Shown in pieces: positions 7,852 to 18,079 of a stretch of 64,000 nt of DNA. The first letter of the stretch is position 1; the number at the start of each line of letters is the position of its first letter. Source of the stretch: Clostridium paridis (GTDB taxonomy: Bacteria > Bacillota > Clostridia > Clostridiales > Clostridiaceae); assembly GCF_016765615.1 (NCBI RefSeq), contig NZ_JAESWA010000001.1:1-64000 (forward strand), read 5' to 3'. The notes beneath the pieces were generated by a model. That model was given only the letters and a program-made list of their open reading frames with translations. It did no database searches and had not been told where the DNA came from. A program made the translations under genes and the position numbers.

Positions 7852-9960
7852 ATGGATAATAAAGATGTTGAATTTTTAGTTGAGAAAAAGAAGCTAAGTG
7901 AGACTTTAGAAATATTGAATAATGAGATTTTAAGAGCATTAGCAAAAAGAAAAGCTATTACTGAGTATATATTGGAATCCAGAAAGAACTTTATAGAGGA
8001 ATATAAAGATGATGAAGATGCAGTAATTGAATTTTTTGATCATGAAAGATATGCGAAAGAAGAAGCTTTTAAAACAATAGATAGAAAATTAAAAGAAATG
8101 ACCATATTAAAGGAATCACCTTATTTCGGAAGAGTGACGTTTGTTGAAGATAAAGAGCAGTATCCTGAAAGTCTTTATATAGGAAGATTTGGAGTAACGA
8201 ATGAAGATGATTTAGAACCAGTGGTAATAGACTGGAGAGCTCCAATAGCCTCACTGTTTTATCATGGAACATTAGGAAGAGCAAAATATAAGGCACCTAT
8301 GGGAGAGATAGAAACAGAAATACTTGGAAGAAGACAAATAATTGTTAAAAAAGGAGCTTTAGAAGGAATATTCGATTCAGAAATAGATGTTAAGGATGAT
8401 ATACTTCAAAAGGTTTTAAGTGAAAATTCTTCTGAAAAATTAAGAGATATCATAATGACAATTCAACAAGAGCAAGATGATATCATTAGAATGAGTAGAG
8501 AAATAAATATGGTTGTAGATGGTGTAGCTGGAAGTGGTAAGACCACGATAGCATTACATAGGGTTGCATATTTGTTGTATAACTATAGAAAAGCATTGGA
8601 AGGTAGAGTACTTATTTTAGGACCTAATTCTATATTTATGGAGTATATTTCTCAAGTGTTACCTAGTCTAGGTGAAGTTGGTGTTAAGCAAGATACTTTT
8701 GTAAATTTTGCACTAAATGAGCTTAAGGATATAGAAGTAATGGAGTTTCAAGAATATATTGAAAAAATATATTCTGGTGAAGAAGAGTTTTTAAATGAAG
8801 TAAGATATAAGAATTCCAATAAATTTACTAAGTTCATAGAGGATTTTATAGCTAACTGTGAACATGACTATTTTAAATTAGAAGATGTTTACTACTATGG
8901 TGAAGTTGTTTACTCAAAAGAAGAAATAGAAAAACTATTTATTGAAGATTATAAGTATATGCCTTTATTTAAAAGAAATGAAAAAATTAAACGAGTAATT
9001 ATTTCAAAAATTAAAAATAAAAGAGATGAAAGAGTTTGGAAATTAAATAAGGAAGTTGAAGAATATAAGAAGACTTTAACATCAGAACAGTTAGCTTTAG
9101 AGGAATTAAATTTAGAGTTTAGCAGAAGAATAAAAATAAGAGAAATTGTTAGGGAAGTTATTAATTCAAGAAAAGCATTAGATGAATTTATAAACTGTGA
9201 AAAACCAATTGAATTATATAATAGAATCAATGAATATAGAAGACTAACTCACTTAGATTTAGCACCTATATTATATCTAATGGTAAAACTTTGGGGAGCT
9301 AAGTATAAAGGAGATATAAAACATATAGTTATTGATGAAGCACAAGATTATTCTAAGATTCAATTTATGGCTATAAAAGAATATATAGGATGTAATAGCT
9401 TTACAATACTAGGAGATTCCAATCAACGACTAGTGAAGCTTGATGAAAAACCTGCTATGCTTAATTTAAGTGATATTTTTGATGGAAATATTCATGAATT
9501 TAAACTTAATAAGAGTTACCGTTCTACAAAGGAAATTATGGAGTATGCTAATAAATATCTTCAAGAAGAAAAGATAATCCCGTTAGTTAGATCAGGAGAT
9601 GCAGTTAGGGAATATACTTGTAACAATGAAGATCTTCTAAATCTAATAATAAAAGTAATAAAAGAGATGCAACAAGAAGGTTTGGGAAGTATTGCAGTTA
9701 TAAAAAAAGACATTAATGGATTAAAAGAATTGGGGAACTTAATTAAAGAAGAAGTAAGTAATGTTGTATTTGACAGAGAAGAAGTTATCTATAATGGGGG
9801 AATAGTTCTAATACCATCATATTTTGCTAAAGGATTAGAATTTGATGGAGTAATAATATTAGACGAAGATGAAGATAATAATAAAGAGAACTTAATAAAG
9901 TATATTATGAGTACAAGAGCCCTCCATAAATTGACTAGTATAAAAATTGAAAAAAGGTAA
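7852..9960 (+). CDS. helD: HelD-like UvrD/Rep-family helicase (RNA polymerase recycling type)
   Basis: 702 residues. N-terminal helical arm (1-110, highly charged), then a superfamily-1 motor: Walker A VAGSGKTT at about 225-232, Walker B HIVIDEAQDYS near 490-500, motif SYRSTKE near 555-561, and the C-terminal MSTRALHKL, close to the VTRALH motif of the family. The long coiled arm in front of the P loop and the WRAPIASLFYHG segment are typical of Firmicute HelD, which removes and recycles stalled RNA polymerase. Some related clostridial proteins are annotated only as UvrD-like or helicase IV. The ribosome site (AGGAAGG) is rather far from the ATG. Confidence 0.82.
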   Translation: MDNKDVEFLVEKKKLSETLEILNNEILRALAKRKAITEYILESRKNFIEEYKDDEDAVIEFFDHERYAKEEAFKTIDRKLKEMTILKESPYFGRVTFVEDKEQYPESLYIGRFGVTNEDDLEPVVIDWRAPIASLFYHGTLGRAKYKAPMGEIETEILGRRQIIVKKGALEGIFDSEIDVKDDILQKVLSENSSEKLRDIIMTIQQEQDDIIRMSREINMVVDGVAGSGKTTIALHRVAYLLYNYRKALEGRVLILGPNSIFMEYISQVLPSLGEVGVKQDTFVNFALNELKDIEVMEFQEYIEKIYSGEEEFLNEVRYKNSNKFTKFIEDFIANCEHDYFKLEDVYYYGEVVYSKEEIEKLFIEDYKYMPLFKRNEKIKRVIISKIKNKRDERVWKLNKEVEEYKKTLTSEQLALEELNLEFSRRIKIREIVREVINSRKALDEFINCEKPIELYNRINEYRRLTHLDLAPILYLMVKLWGAKYKGDIKHIVIDEAQDYSKIQFMAIKEYIGCNSFTILGDSNQRLVKLDEKPAMLNLSDIFDGNIHEFKLNKSYRSTKEIMEYANKYLQEEKIIPLVRSGDAVREYTCNNEDLLNLIIKVIKEMQQEGLGSIAVIKKDINGLKELGNLIKEEVSNVVFDREEVIYNGGIVLIPSYFAKGLEFDGVIILDEDEDNNKENLIKYIMSTRALHKLTSIKIEKR

Positions 9961-9986
9961 ATTATGCATATTTTTATGCATAATTT
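9959..9986 (+). terminator. Hairpin after helD
   Basis: AAATTATGCATA pairs with TATGCATAATTT. The T run is poor, so this is a weak or processing hairpin. Confidence 0.45.
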
Positions 9987-10165
9987 ACATTCATCAAAAG
10001 AAAGTTTTAAGCTTAAAAAGGTGAAAGTAAGATAAATTTTAATTTTTATACGAAAATATTATAAAAGTATTGCATAAATATAAAATAGTGGTGTATAATT
10101 ATTCCTATACTAAAAATGATATTATTTTTGATGGATATATAAATATAATAAGGGGGTTATTTATT

Positions 10166-10969
10166 ATGAAAAAAGGAATGTTAAAAAAGGTAATGGCATT
10201 GTCGTTAGTAAGTGTAATGGCATTAGGATTAATGGCATGTGGTAAGAAAGAAGAATCAAAAACAACTTTGCAAAAAATTAAAGATAACGGGAAAATAGTT
10301 ATGGGAACATCACCAGATTTTCCACCTTTTGAATTTAAGGATACTCAAGGTAATGTAGTTGGTATGGATGTAAGTATTGCACAAGAAGTTGCAAAGGACT
10401 TAGGAGTAAAGCTTGAGATAAAAGAGATGGATTTTGATGGATTATTACCAGCTTTACAAGGTAAAAAGTTCGATATGATATTATCAGGTATGACTCCAAA
10501 AGAAGAAAGAAAACAAAATGCGGATTTTTCAAACCTATATTATAAAACTGATAATGTATTTGTAGTAAAGGCAGAAAATAAGGATAAGTATACTAAACCA
10601 GAAGATTTCAATGGCAAGAAAATCGGAGTACAAAAAGGAACTGTTCAAGAAGATACAGTTAAAGAAAAGATAACTAATCCAGAATTAAATTCTTTAGGTA
10701 AGACTGGTGATGTAATCATGAACTTAAAGAGTGGTAAGATTGATGGTGTGTTATTAGAACAACCAGTTGCTGAAGCATATGTTGCTAAAAATCCTGATTT
10801 AGCTTTATCATCAGCTGTAATTAAGGATCAAGTTGGAGGATATGCAATTGCTATGGCTAAAGGAGATACTGATCTTCAAGCAGCTATAAACAAGACTCTA
10901 GATAGATTAGAAAAAGAAGGTAAGCTAAAGAAATTCTTTGATGATGCAAATGCATTAGCTGGAGAATAG
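10166..10969 (+). CDS. Polar amino-acid ABC transporter, substrate-binding lipoprotein
   Basis: 267 residues from ATG 10166, which has a GGGGG ribosome site; the longer open frame from 10070 adds 32 residues without a signal sequence and is not used. Lipoprotein signal with lipobox LMAC, Cys25. The mature part is a family-3 solute-binding protein: GTSPDFPPFEF, GMDVSIAQEVAKDLG, FDMILSGMTPKEERK and KIGVQKGT are the standard motifs. It binds the substrate outside the cell and hands it to the permease encoded next. The substrate is likely a polar amino acid (Gln/Arg/Cys group) but cannot be fixed. Confidence 0.9.
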   Translation: MKKGMLKKVMALSLVSVMALGLMACGKKEESKTTLQKIKDNGKIVMGTSPDFPPFEFKDTQGNVVGMDVSIAQEVAKDLGVKLEIKEMDFDGLLPALQGKKFDMILSGMTPKEERKQNADFSNLYYKTDNVFVVKAENKDKYTKPEDFNGKKIGVQKGTVQEDTVKEKITNPELNSLGKTGDVIMNLKSGKIDGVLLEQPVAEAYVAKNPDLALSSAVIKDQVGGYAIAMAKGDTDLQAAINKTLDRLEKEGKLKKFFDDANALAGE

Positions 10970-10995
10970 AACTTTTAATAAAAATAGTGATCTAT

Positions 10996-11054
10996 GGATT
11001 TTCAAAAAATGTTGGATAAATTGATGAATTTATTCAATATTTTTTTGAAAATCC
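10996..11054 (+). promoter_or_regulatory. Long intercistronic hairpin between binding protein and permease
   Basis: GGATTTTCAAAAAAT (10996-11010) pairs with the complementary stretch ending 11054; an inner ATAAATT/AATTTAT arm extends it. It has no T run of terminator type. Such hairpins often protect the upstream mRNA so that more binding protein than permease is made; that role here is inference. Confidence 0.6.
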
Positions 11055-11082
11055 TTAATTGATTTAATTGGAGGGAAGAGAT

Positions 11083-11748
11083 TTGACATTACATTTTGAT
11101 TTTCTGTCAAAATACAGTAATTATTTTGTAGTAGGAACTAAGAACACAATCATTTTGGCTTTATTTGCAGTTATTATAGGTACAATCCTTGGATTGTTCT
11201 TAAGTATGATGAAGCTTTCAAAAGTTAAGATACTAAAAGCATTTTCAATAGCTTATATTGAATTTGTTAGAGGAACTCCTCTTTTAATTCAAATTTGGAT
11301 AATATACATAGGATTACCTCTACTTATTGGAAGAGATTTGCCAGATATGGCTACAGGTATTATAGCACTATCATTAAATTCTGCTGCATATGTAGCAGAG
11401 ATAATCAGAGCAGGTATACAAGCTGTCGATAAAGGACAAATGGAAGCAGCAAGAAGTTTAGGAATGAAGCATGGTTTAGCTATGAAGGAAATCATAATTC
11501 CTCAAGCGTTTAAAAATATCCTTCCAGCACTAGGAAATGAATTTATTTCAATTATAAAAGAGTCATCTATGGTTTCTGTAATTGGTGTTGCAGAACTTAT
11601 GTATAACTCTGGTACAGTAAGAGCAGCATCTTTCTTAGGATTAGAACCTTTGATAGTAGCAGCAGCTATTTACTTTGTAATAACCTTTATTCTAACTAGA
11701 ATTATGGGTGTGGTTGAAAGGAGGTTAAAAGCAAGTGATTCACGTTAA
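11083..11748 (+). CDS. Polar amino-acid ABC transporter permease
   Basis: 221 residues from TTG 11083, with GGAGGGA 6 nt before it; the TTG at 11068 lacks such a site. HisM/GlnP-type permease: about five membrane spans, the N-terminal [18 protein letters not shown] span, the [16 protein letters not shown] segment, and the EAA loop [22 protein letters not shown] that docks on the ATPase. Probably works as a homodimer in the membrane. Overlaps the ATPase gene by 14 nt. Second gene of the importer operon. Confidence 0.92.
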   Translation: MTLHFDFLSKYSNYFVVGTKNTIILALFAVIIGTILGLFLSMMKLSKVKILKAFSIAYIEFVRGTPLLIQIWIIYIGLPLLIGRDLPDMATGIIALSLNSAAYVAEIIRAGIQAVDKGQMEAARSLGMKHGLAMKEIIIPQAFKNILPALGNEFISIIKESSMVSVIGVAELMYNSGTVRAASFLGLEPLIVAAAIYFVITFILTRIMGVVERRLKASDSR

Positions 11749-12457
11749 TGATCTTCATAAGTATTTTGGTAAAAATGAAGTGCTTAAAGGAATAAATGAG
11801 CATATAGAAAAACAAGAGGTTGTAGTTGTTATTGGACCTTCAGGTTCAGGAAAATCTACATTTTTAAGATGTCTTAACCTTCTAGAGGTACCTACTAAAG
11901 GGGAAATTATTTTTGAAGGACAAAATATCACAGATAAAAAAGCTGATATAAATAAGATTAGAGAAAAAATGGGTATGGTTTTTCAAAGCTTTAATCTCTT
12001 TCCCCATAAGACGGTATTAGATAATATAACATTATCTCCTATTAAGGTTAAAGGGTGGAGCAAAGAAAAGGCAATTGCGAAAGCAATGGAATTACTTAAA
12101 AAAGTAGGCTTAGAAGACAAAGCAAGTGCATATCCAAGTAGTTTATCAGGCGGACAGAAACAAAGAATAGCTATTGCAAGAGCGTTAGCAATGGAACCAG
12201 ATGTGATGCTATTTGATGAACCAACTTCAGCACTTGACCCTGAAATGGTTGGAGAGGTATTGGCTGTTATGAAGTCACTAGCTTCAGAAGGTATGACTAT
12301 GATAGTAGTTACACATGAAATGGGATTTGCAAGAGAAGTAGGAGATAGGATTCTATTTATGGATGGAGGAAATGTAGTTGAACAAGGAACTCCAGAAGAG
12401 ATATTTGGAAATCCTACACATCCAAGAACTAAAGACTTCTTATCTAAGGTATTATAA
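11735..12457 (+). CDS. Polar amino-acid ABC transporter ATP-binding protein
   Basis: 240 residues from GTG 11735 with AAAGGAGG upstream. Complete ABC ATPase of the GlnQ type: Walker [10 protein letters not shown] near 33-41, Q-loop [11 protein letters not shown], signature LSGGQKQR, Walker [15 protein letters not shown] and the H-loop VVTHEMGFA. It powers the importer made with the preceding permease and lipoprotein. Overlaps the permease gene, so the two are translated together. A terminator follows directly. Confidence 0.94.
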   Translation: MIHVNDLHKYFGKNEVLKGINEHIEKQEVVVVIGPSGSGKSTFLRCLNLLEVPTKGEIIFEGQNITDKKADINKIREKMGMVFQSFNLFPHKTVLDNITLSPIKVKGWSKEKAIAKAMELLKKVGLEDKASAYPSSLSGGQKQRIAIARALAMEPDVMLFDEPTSALDPEMVGEVLAVMKSLASEGMTMIVVTHEMGFAREVGDRILFMDGGNVVEQGTPEEIFGNPTHPRTKDFLSKVL

Positions 12458-12460
12458 AAA

Positions 12461-12488
12461 TAAAGAGATGGCATTTGCCATCTCTTTA
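12461..12488. terminator. Bidirectional terminator between convergent genes
   Basis: TAAAGAGATGGC (12461-12472) pairs with GCCATCTCTTTA (12477-12488). It lies between the ABC operon and the convergent zinc-ribbon gene, and can serve either strand. Confidence 0.75.
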
Positions 12489-12506
12489 ACTTTGTATAAA
12501 TATATT

Positions 12507-13103
12507 TTAGAAATTATAGGTTGATCTTGCTGAAAATGCTGCGACAGCTAAAAGCACAAGGAATATAATAACAAGGCCATAAAGCACTCCGAAAATTATT
12601 GGGACAGCGATATTTACGCCACCAGCCATGGAAATACGTCTTCTTGCAACTTCTTCATCGTTGGACAATCTCTTGATTTCCTTTATTTTCTTTTCAGCAG
12701 AGTACTTATAGATCCAATTACCTAATAAACCTCCAGCAATCATTTCTACAACACTTAAAATAAAACTAAATCCTGAGCTCTTAATAAACATTCTTGAAAT
12801 GATATTAAAGCCTAAAACAGCAAAACCAAATGCATACATTTTTCTATAAAGTAGCCATACCCAGTTGATAAAAAATGCAGGCCAGTTCCAAGATATTTTT
12901 GATGCTGTTGCATCCATATCTGACCATTTTGTTAAGAAATAATCAGCTTTCTTTAATCCAACATAGTTTTCTAAATCTTCAGTTGTTACCTCAGAAGAAG
13001 CGTAATAAGAATTATTAGAATAATTGCTAGTGTTCATTTCTGAAGCACAATAAGGACATTCAGTAGAATTTTCATACTCTCTACCACATTTAGGACAAAT
13101 CAT
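12507..13103 (-). CDS. Zinc-ribbon membrane protein with DUF2628-like domain
   Basis: 198 residues. An N-terminal zinc ribbon (CPKCGREYENSTECPYC, Cys 3, 6, 15, 18) is followed by a Ser/Asn linker, a soluble helix (43-70), then the SWNWPAFFINWVWLLYRKMY segment typical of DUF2628-type membrane proteins, and three or four membrane spans with a basic cytosolic stretch (RLSNDEEVARRR). Function unknown; zinc-ribbon plus membrane architecture is common in clostridia. Ribosome site AAGGAGG upstream on the minus strand. Monocistronic, convergent with the amino-acid importer. Confidence 0.7.
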   Translation of the reverse strand: MICPKCGREYENSTECPYCASEMNTSNYSNNSYYASSEVTTEDLENYVGLKKADYFLTKWSDMDATASKISWNWPAFFINWVWLLYRKMYAFGFAVLGFNIISRMFIKSSGFSFILSVVEMIAGGLLGNWIYKYSAEKKIKEIKRLSNDEEVARRRISMAGGVNIAVPIIFGVLYGLVIIFLVLLAVAAFSARSTYNF

Positions 13104-13300
13104 ATATAGCCTCCTTAAAAATATGTTTTTATTATAATGCCTATTTATAATTAAGCATTGAATATATTACTAATTTAAAGACCTTATACATAAATATATC
13201 AAAAATAAAGAATTATTACAAATTATTAATAATTATAACCATTATATTTTTTTATTTATTAGTGTATAATAGCATTTGAATGTTTAACTGGAGGTAGAGT

Positions 13301-15118
13301 ATGAATAATAGAAAATTTATCAAATATATAGATGTATTTGCAATTATAACTTATATACTTTTAGTTATTAAAAGTGATATATATCTAGCGATGATTAGAA
13401 CTAATGGATCAGCATCTATTGATTTTAAGTTAATGTATTTTGGAAAACCAGATATATTAGCACATTTAGTTTTTCCACTCATAGTAGTTAGTTTTTCTTA
13501 TTTATTTAAAGGTAAAGGGAAGATAGGATATAATCTGATCATAAATACCTTAATATCAATATTTTTTATTGCAGATATATGGTACTACAGAAGTAATGGA
13601 ACATTTTTATCTATAAGCAATATATTATATCCAAGTACATTTAATCCACTTCATAAAAATTTGTTTAATTTTAAACCAGTTGACTTAATATTTGTTATAG
13701 ATATTTTTATTTCAATAATTCTTATTATTAAAACAAATGTATTTAAAAAGACATATGAAGTGAGTAGAAGTATAATAGCATTTATTGTTCTTTTCTTACT
13801 AGGAGTAGGATATACTAGTTATGCTCACTATGCAATTGATGTAGCAGATAAAACTAAGGGAGAAAAGATGTTATTTAGAACTTGCTGGGCACCTTTTCAA
13901 AGTATGTCTAATATGAGTCCTTTAGGATATCATGCTTATGATATATATGAATACTTAGTTTTGAATAGGACTGAAAAATTAAGTGATAGTGACAAAACTC
14001 AAATAGCTAATTGGTTTGAATATAATAATGAAAATTTACCCGATAATAAATATAAAGGTATGCTTCAAGGAAAAAATCTTATTGCAATTCAAGTAGAATC
14101 TCTTGAGAACTTTGTAATAGGACAAAAAGCGTATGGACAAGAAATAACACCAAATTTAAATAGATTATTGTCTAATTCACTATATTTCTCAGGTGTACAT
14201 GAACAAAATAATAGTGGTACAAGTTCAGATGCAGATTTTATGATAAATACGTCTGTATTCCCGATAAGAGAAGGGGCAACCTTCTTTAGATATCCTCAAC
14301 GTGAATATACAACCTTAGCAGAGTTGTTAAAGGATAAAGGGTATAATTCCTTATCTACTCATCCAGAGGTAGCTGGTAATTGGAACTGGGCACCAGTGCA
14401 TCAAGGAAGTCTTAAGTTTGACAAAACATTGGATATCACAAGTTATAATGTAGATGAGGTTATTGGATTAGGATTATCAGACCAATCCTATTTAAATCAA
14501 GTAGCTGATAAGTTAACCGCATTAAAACAGCCATTTTATGGTTATATGGTAACATTAACTAGTCACGGACCTTTTGATATACCAGATAATAAAAAGCTTT
14601 TAAAACTTCCAGAAGAATTTGATAAAACTATATTGGGTTCATATTTCCAAAGTGTTAGATATACTGATGAGGCTATAGGGAACTTTATTAAGAAACTTGA
14701 TTCTGAAGGTGTATTAAAGAATTCTGTTATTATGATATATGGTGACCATACTGGAGTTCATAAGTTCTATCCAGATAAACTTAAAGATGTGAAATTCGAA
14801 GGTAACTGGTGGCAACCAAATGATATGAAAATACCGTACATTATATATAATCCAAGTATTAATGGAGAAGAGTTTAAAGTAAATGGAGGAGGAGTTGATA
14901 TTCTTCCTACTATATCATATCTTCTTGGGGTTGATAGAAAGGAATTTGGCTCAACTTCTATGGGAAGAGTATTAGTAAATACCAATAGAGATGCAACTGT
15001 TTTAAACTCAGGTGAAATAATAGGAACTCCAAAGGATGCTAAGGAAGAACAACATTTAAAAGAAACTTTAGATGTGGCTAATAAAGTTGTTTTAGGTAAT
15101 TATTTTTCAAAGAAATAA
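13301..15118 (+). CDS. LTA synthase-family sulfatase-fold membrane enzyme
   Basis: 605 residues. Five N-terminal membrane spans (about 10-190) are followed by an extracellular sulfatase-like domain. Metal and catalytic motifs are visible: IAIQVESLENF (Glu), NNSGTSSDADFMI with the expected nucleophilic Thr, LTSHGPF and YGDHTGVH. This is the plan of lipoteichoic acid synthase and related glycerol-phosphate or phosphoethanolamine transferases, acting on lipid-linked glycerophosphate polymers outside the membrane. Which polymer is made here cannot be told. GGAGGT ribosome site. Monocistronic, with a strong terminator downstream. Confidence 0.85.
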   Translation: MNNRKFIKYIDVFAIITYILLVIKSDIYLAMIRTNGSASIDFKLMYFGKPDILAHLVFPLIVVSFSYLFKGKGKIGYNLIINTLISIFFIADIWYYRSNGTFLSISNILYPSTFNPLHKNLFNFKPVDLIFVIDIFISIILIIKTNVFKKTYEVSRSIIAFIVLFLLGVGYTSYAHYAIDVADKTKGEKMLFRTCWAPFQSMSNMSPLGYHAYDIYEYLVLNRTEKLSDSDKTQIANWFEYNNENLPDNKYKGMLQGKNLIAIQVESLENFVIGQKAYGQEITPNLNRLLSNSLYFSGVHEQNNSGTSSDADFMINTSVFPIREGATFFRYPQREYTTLAELLKDKGYNSLSTHPEVAGNWNWAPVHQGSLKFDKTLDITSYNVDEVIGLGLSDQSYLNQVADKLTALKQPFYGYMVTLTSHGPFDIPDNKKLLKLPEEFDKTILGSYFQSVRYTDEAIGNFIKKLDSEGVLKNSVIMIYGDHTGVHKFYPDKLKDVKFEGNWWQPNDMKIPYIIYNPSINGEEFKVNGGGVDILPTISYLLGVDRKEFGSTSMGRVLVNTNRDATVLNSGEIIGTPKDAKEEQHLKETLDVANKVVLGNYFSKK

Positions 15119-15128
15119 CTAAATGATA

Positions 15129-15182
15129 AAGTGCACTTCAAATGTTACATATGTCTAACATTTGGAGTGCACTTCAGTTTTT
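15129..15182 (+). terminator. Long terminator after the LTA synthase-like gene
   Basis: A 19-bp stem (15129-15147 with 15156-15174, one G-U pair) is followed by CAGTTTTTT. It lies between convergent genes and could act on both strands. Confidence 0.85.
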
Positions 15183-15205
15183 GTCTGTATTTTATAATAA
15201 TAAAT

Positions 15206-16384
15206 TTAGCTAAAAATATAATCAATAGTAATTACGCAGTTATATTGAGGATGATATTCTTTAATAGATCTAGAAATACTTGATTTTAAATCTGATTCAT
15301 TAATTGTTTTATTTAACTCATTAGGATTTATAACTAAATCAAAAATCAAGTTCTTAATTTCCCCTTCTCCTACAATTCTAAAATCATGATAGGATTTAAC
15401 TAAAGGATTATTTTCAATTATTCTATCCAACTCATTTTTGGCAGATAGAACTTCTTCAGTTTCTATACATATGGGATCCATGTGTATAACTAGGTAAATA
15501 TTTAACATTTCAGATAATTCTTTTTCTGCTTTATCTATTACCTCATGAATTTTCATTATATTAATATCTGAAGGTATTTCAGCATGAATTGAGGCCATAC
15601 ATCTTCCAGGTCCATAGTTATGAATTATTAAATCATGTACTCCTGAAATTGGTTTATATGATAGAATTCCTTCTTCTATGGATTTAACTAAATTAGGGTC
15701 AGGAGATTCGCCAAGTAAAGGACTAATAGTTTCCTTGATAAATGTGAATCCAGCATAAATTATAGCTAAAGCAACGAGAATGCCCACATATCCATCTATA
15801 TGAAAAGGTAAAAATCTAGATATCAAAAATGAAAATACAACTACTGAAGTTGTTAAAACATCTCCCATATTATCAGCTGCAATAGCTTTTAATGCAGTTG
15901 AGTTTATTTTATTGCCTGCAGTTCTATTGAAAATAGAAAGAACAATATTAAATGCTATAGATAACAACAGCAGTAAAAAATGGATTGCCTTGAAGGTTAC
16001 AGGTTCTGGAACAAATATTTTTTCTAAAGATGATTTTACAAATTCGAAACCAACAATTAGTATCATAAAGGCTACTATAAGAGCGGAAATGTATTCCATA
16101 CGTCCATGTCCAAAAGGGTGTTCTTCGTCGGCTGGTTTTGAACCAATTTTAAATCCTATTATCGTAACAATAGAAGAGGCAGAATCAGATAGACTATGAA
16201 ATGCATCAGCTGTAATGGCAATACTATTTGAAAATAATCCAACGAATATTTTAATTAAAAATAAAATAAAGTTTATAATAATGCCAATTATACCTGCAAA
16301 AAGTCCAATCTCATTTCTGGTTTTATCATCAAAATTCTTTTGATTTTTATCGTAGAGAACTTGAATACTTTTTAAAATCATCAC
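15206..16384 (-). CDS. Cation diffusion facilitator family transporter
   Basis: 392 residues, a CDF (FieF/MamB-like) proton/divalent-cation antiporter. Six membrane spans in the first ~220 residues; the metal site is in the second and fifth spans (ITADAFHSLSD and AIAADNMGDVL, the DxxxD motifs). A cytosolic C-terminal domain follows (SIHAEIPSDINIMKIHEVIDKAE), and then an extra ~80 residues that resemble a second copy of this domain. Likely exports Zn, Fe or Mn. GTG 16384 or the next codon, ATG 16381, could both start behind GGAGTG. Single gene, convergent with the LTA synthase-like gene. Confidence 0.88.
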   Translation of the reverse strand: MMILKSIQVLYDKNQKNFDDKTRNEIGLFAGIIGIIINFILFLIKIFVGLFSNSIAITADAFHSLSDSASSIVTIIGFKIGSKPADEEHPFGHGRMEYISALIVAFMILIVGFEFVKSSLEKIFVPEPVTFKAIHFLLLLLSIAFNIVLSIFNRTAGNKINSTALKAIAADNMGDVLTTSVVVFSFLISRFLPFHIDGYVGILVALAIIYAGFTFIKETISPLLGESPDPNLVKSIEEGILSYKPISGVHDLIIHNYGPGRCMASIHAEIPSDINIMKIHEVIDKAEKELSEMLNIYLVIHMDPICIETEEVLSAKNELDRIIENNPLVKSYHDFRIVGEGEIKNLIFDLVINPNELNKTINESDLKSSISRSIKEYHPQYNCVITIDYIFS

Positions 16385-16573
16385 GTCAACACTCCAATCT
16401 AAATGTATTATAAATATTCTAACTAATATTTAAATTTATATCAAATACTAGATATATTAAAAACTATGATATAATTGTTTACATGGGATTTTTTATGAAA
16501 ATAGGGGAGAATAGTTAAAGTAAATATTAATTAACATATAAATTAAAATAATATTATTGAAGAGGTGATTAAT

Positions 16574-17869
16574 TTGGAAAAAAAGATAGCAAAAAATTTA
16601 ATAGATTTTATATATGAAAGTCCTACTGCATTTCATGCTACAGAAAGAGTAAAGAAAGAGCTTAAGGCAAATGGATTTCAAGAATTAAGAGAAGAAGATA
16701 GATGGCAAATTACAAGTAAAGGTAAGTATTTTACTACAAAAAATAATTCTGCAATTATTGCATTTGCAGTTGGAAAAGAATCTCCAGCTAAAAGTGGATT
16801 TAAAATTATTGGAGCACATACAGATTCTCCTGGTTTTAGAATAAAACCAAACCCAGAAATGGTTGCAGAGAATGCATATATTAAATTAAATACTGAGGTT
16901 TATGGCGGGCCTATACTTCCGACATGGTTTGATAGACCTTTAGCTTTAGCAGGGAGAGTGACTTTAAGAGCTGAAAATCCTTTATGTCCTAAAGTGCAGT
17001 TTATTAATATAAATAAACCTATATTAATCATTCCCAATTTAGCTATACACATGAATAGAGACGTAAATGATGGTGTTAAAATAAATAGACAAAAAGATAC
17101 ACTTCCGCTTATATCTATGATTAATGATGAATTAGAAAAAGGTAATTTAATATTAAAACTAATAGCAAAAGAGTTGAAAATAAATATAAATGAAATTCTT
17201 GATTTTGATTTATTTCCGTATGAGTATGAGAAAGGAAGTATCATTGGATTAAATGAGGAATTTATAAGTTCTGCTAGGTTAGATGATTTATCAATGGTAC
17301 ATGCAGGATTGGAAGCTCTATTATCAAGTAAAACAACTGATGGAACCAATGTTTTAGTATGCTATGATAATGAAGAAGTTGGTAGCTTAACAAAACAAGG
17401 GGCTGATTCAGAATTCTTGGCTAGTACCTTAGAAAGAATAGTACTTTCACTTAAAGGAGATAGAGAAGATTATTTAAGAAGTTTAGCTAGGAGTTTTATG
17501 ATTTCAGCTGATTTAGCTCATGCTATACATCCAAATTATAGTGAAAAATCAGATCCAGTAAATAAGCCTATATTAAATGGGGGTCCTGTTATCAAAATAG
17601 CTGCATCTCAAAGCTATACAACGGATGCAGATTCATCTGCGGTATATCAAGAAATATGCAAAAAAGCTGGAGTTCCATGCCAAAAATTTGTTAACCGCTC
17701 AGATATGAGAGGTGGTTCAACTATAGGGCCTATTAGCTCATCACATTTAAATATAAAATCTGTAGATATGGGAAGTCCTATTTTGGGAATGCATTCAATT
17801 AGAGAGCTAGGAGGAGTAAAAGATCACTATTATACAATTAAGTCTTTTGAGGAATTCTATAAGCTTTAA
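16574..17869 (+). CDS. apeB: M18 family aspartyl aminopeptidase
   Basis: 431 residues from TTG 16574, which has GAAGAGGTGA just upstream; the in-frame GTG at 16565 lies inside that site. Dinuclear zinc aminopeptidase removing acidic N-terminal residues in the cytosol. Metal and catalytic motifs: GAHTDSPGFR near 82-91, DNEEVGS near 265-271, ADLAHAIHPNY, and MRGGSTIGPI near the C-terminus. Full length for bacterial M18 enzymes. Monocistronic, with a perfect-stem terminator downstream. Confidence 0.9.
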   Translation: MEKKIAKNLIDFIYESPTAFHATERVKKELKANGFQELREEDRWQITSKGKYFTTKNNSAIIAFAVGKESPAKSGFKIIGAHTDSPGFRIKPNPEMVAENAYIKLNTEVYGGPILPTWFDRPLALAGRVTLRAENPLCPKVQFININKPILIIPNLAIHMNRDVNDGVKINRQKDTLPLISMINDELEKGNLILKLIAKELKININEILDFDLFPYEYEKGSIIGLNEEFISSARLDDLSMVHAGLEALLSSKTTDGTNVLVCYDNEEVGSLTKQGADSEFLASTLERIVLSLKGDREDYLRSLARSFMISADLAHAIHPNYSEKSDPVNKPILNGGPVIKIAASQSYTTDADSSAVYQEICKKAGVPCQKFVNRSDMRGGSTIGPISSSHLNIKSVDMGSPILGMHSIRELGGVKDHYYTIKSFEEFYKL

Positions 17870-17958
17870 ATAATATTGTAGAGTTTTTTATCGGAAGCTA
17901 AAGTTATTCTTATTTGAATATGTTATTAGTGAACTTAGAATCCTGTAATAATTTTCTT

Positions 17959-17993
17959 AGTTTAAAAACTTGGTGAACCCAAGTTTTTAAACT
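17959..17993 (+). terminator. Hairpin after the M18 aminopeptidase
   Basis: AGTTTAAAAACTTGG (17959-17973) pairs perfectly with CCAAGTTTTTAAACT (17979-17993). The rest of 17870-18079 holds nothing else I can support. Confidence 0.65.
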
Positions 17994-18079
17994 ATATAAT
18001 GCATTAAAGAATTTATATGTCACTTCATTACTCCATGAGATGTAATATGATTTTTTAATTATATAAATAGACAAAAAAG

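Noticed and set aside
11983-12474. Antisense frame of 163 codons within the ABC ATPase gene
   Set aside because: Shadow of a highly conserved coding frame; the codon pattern follows the ATPase.
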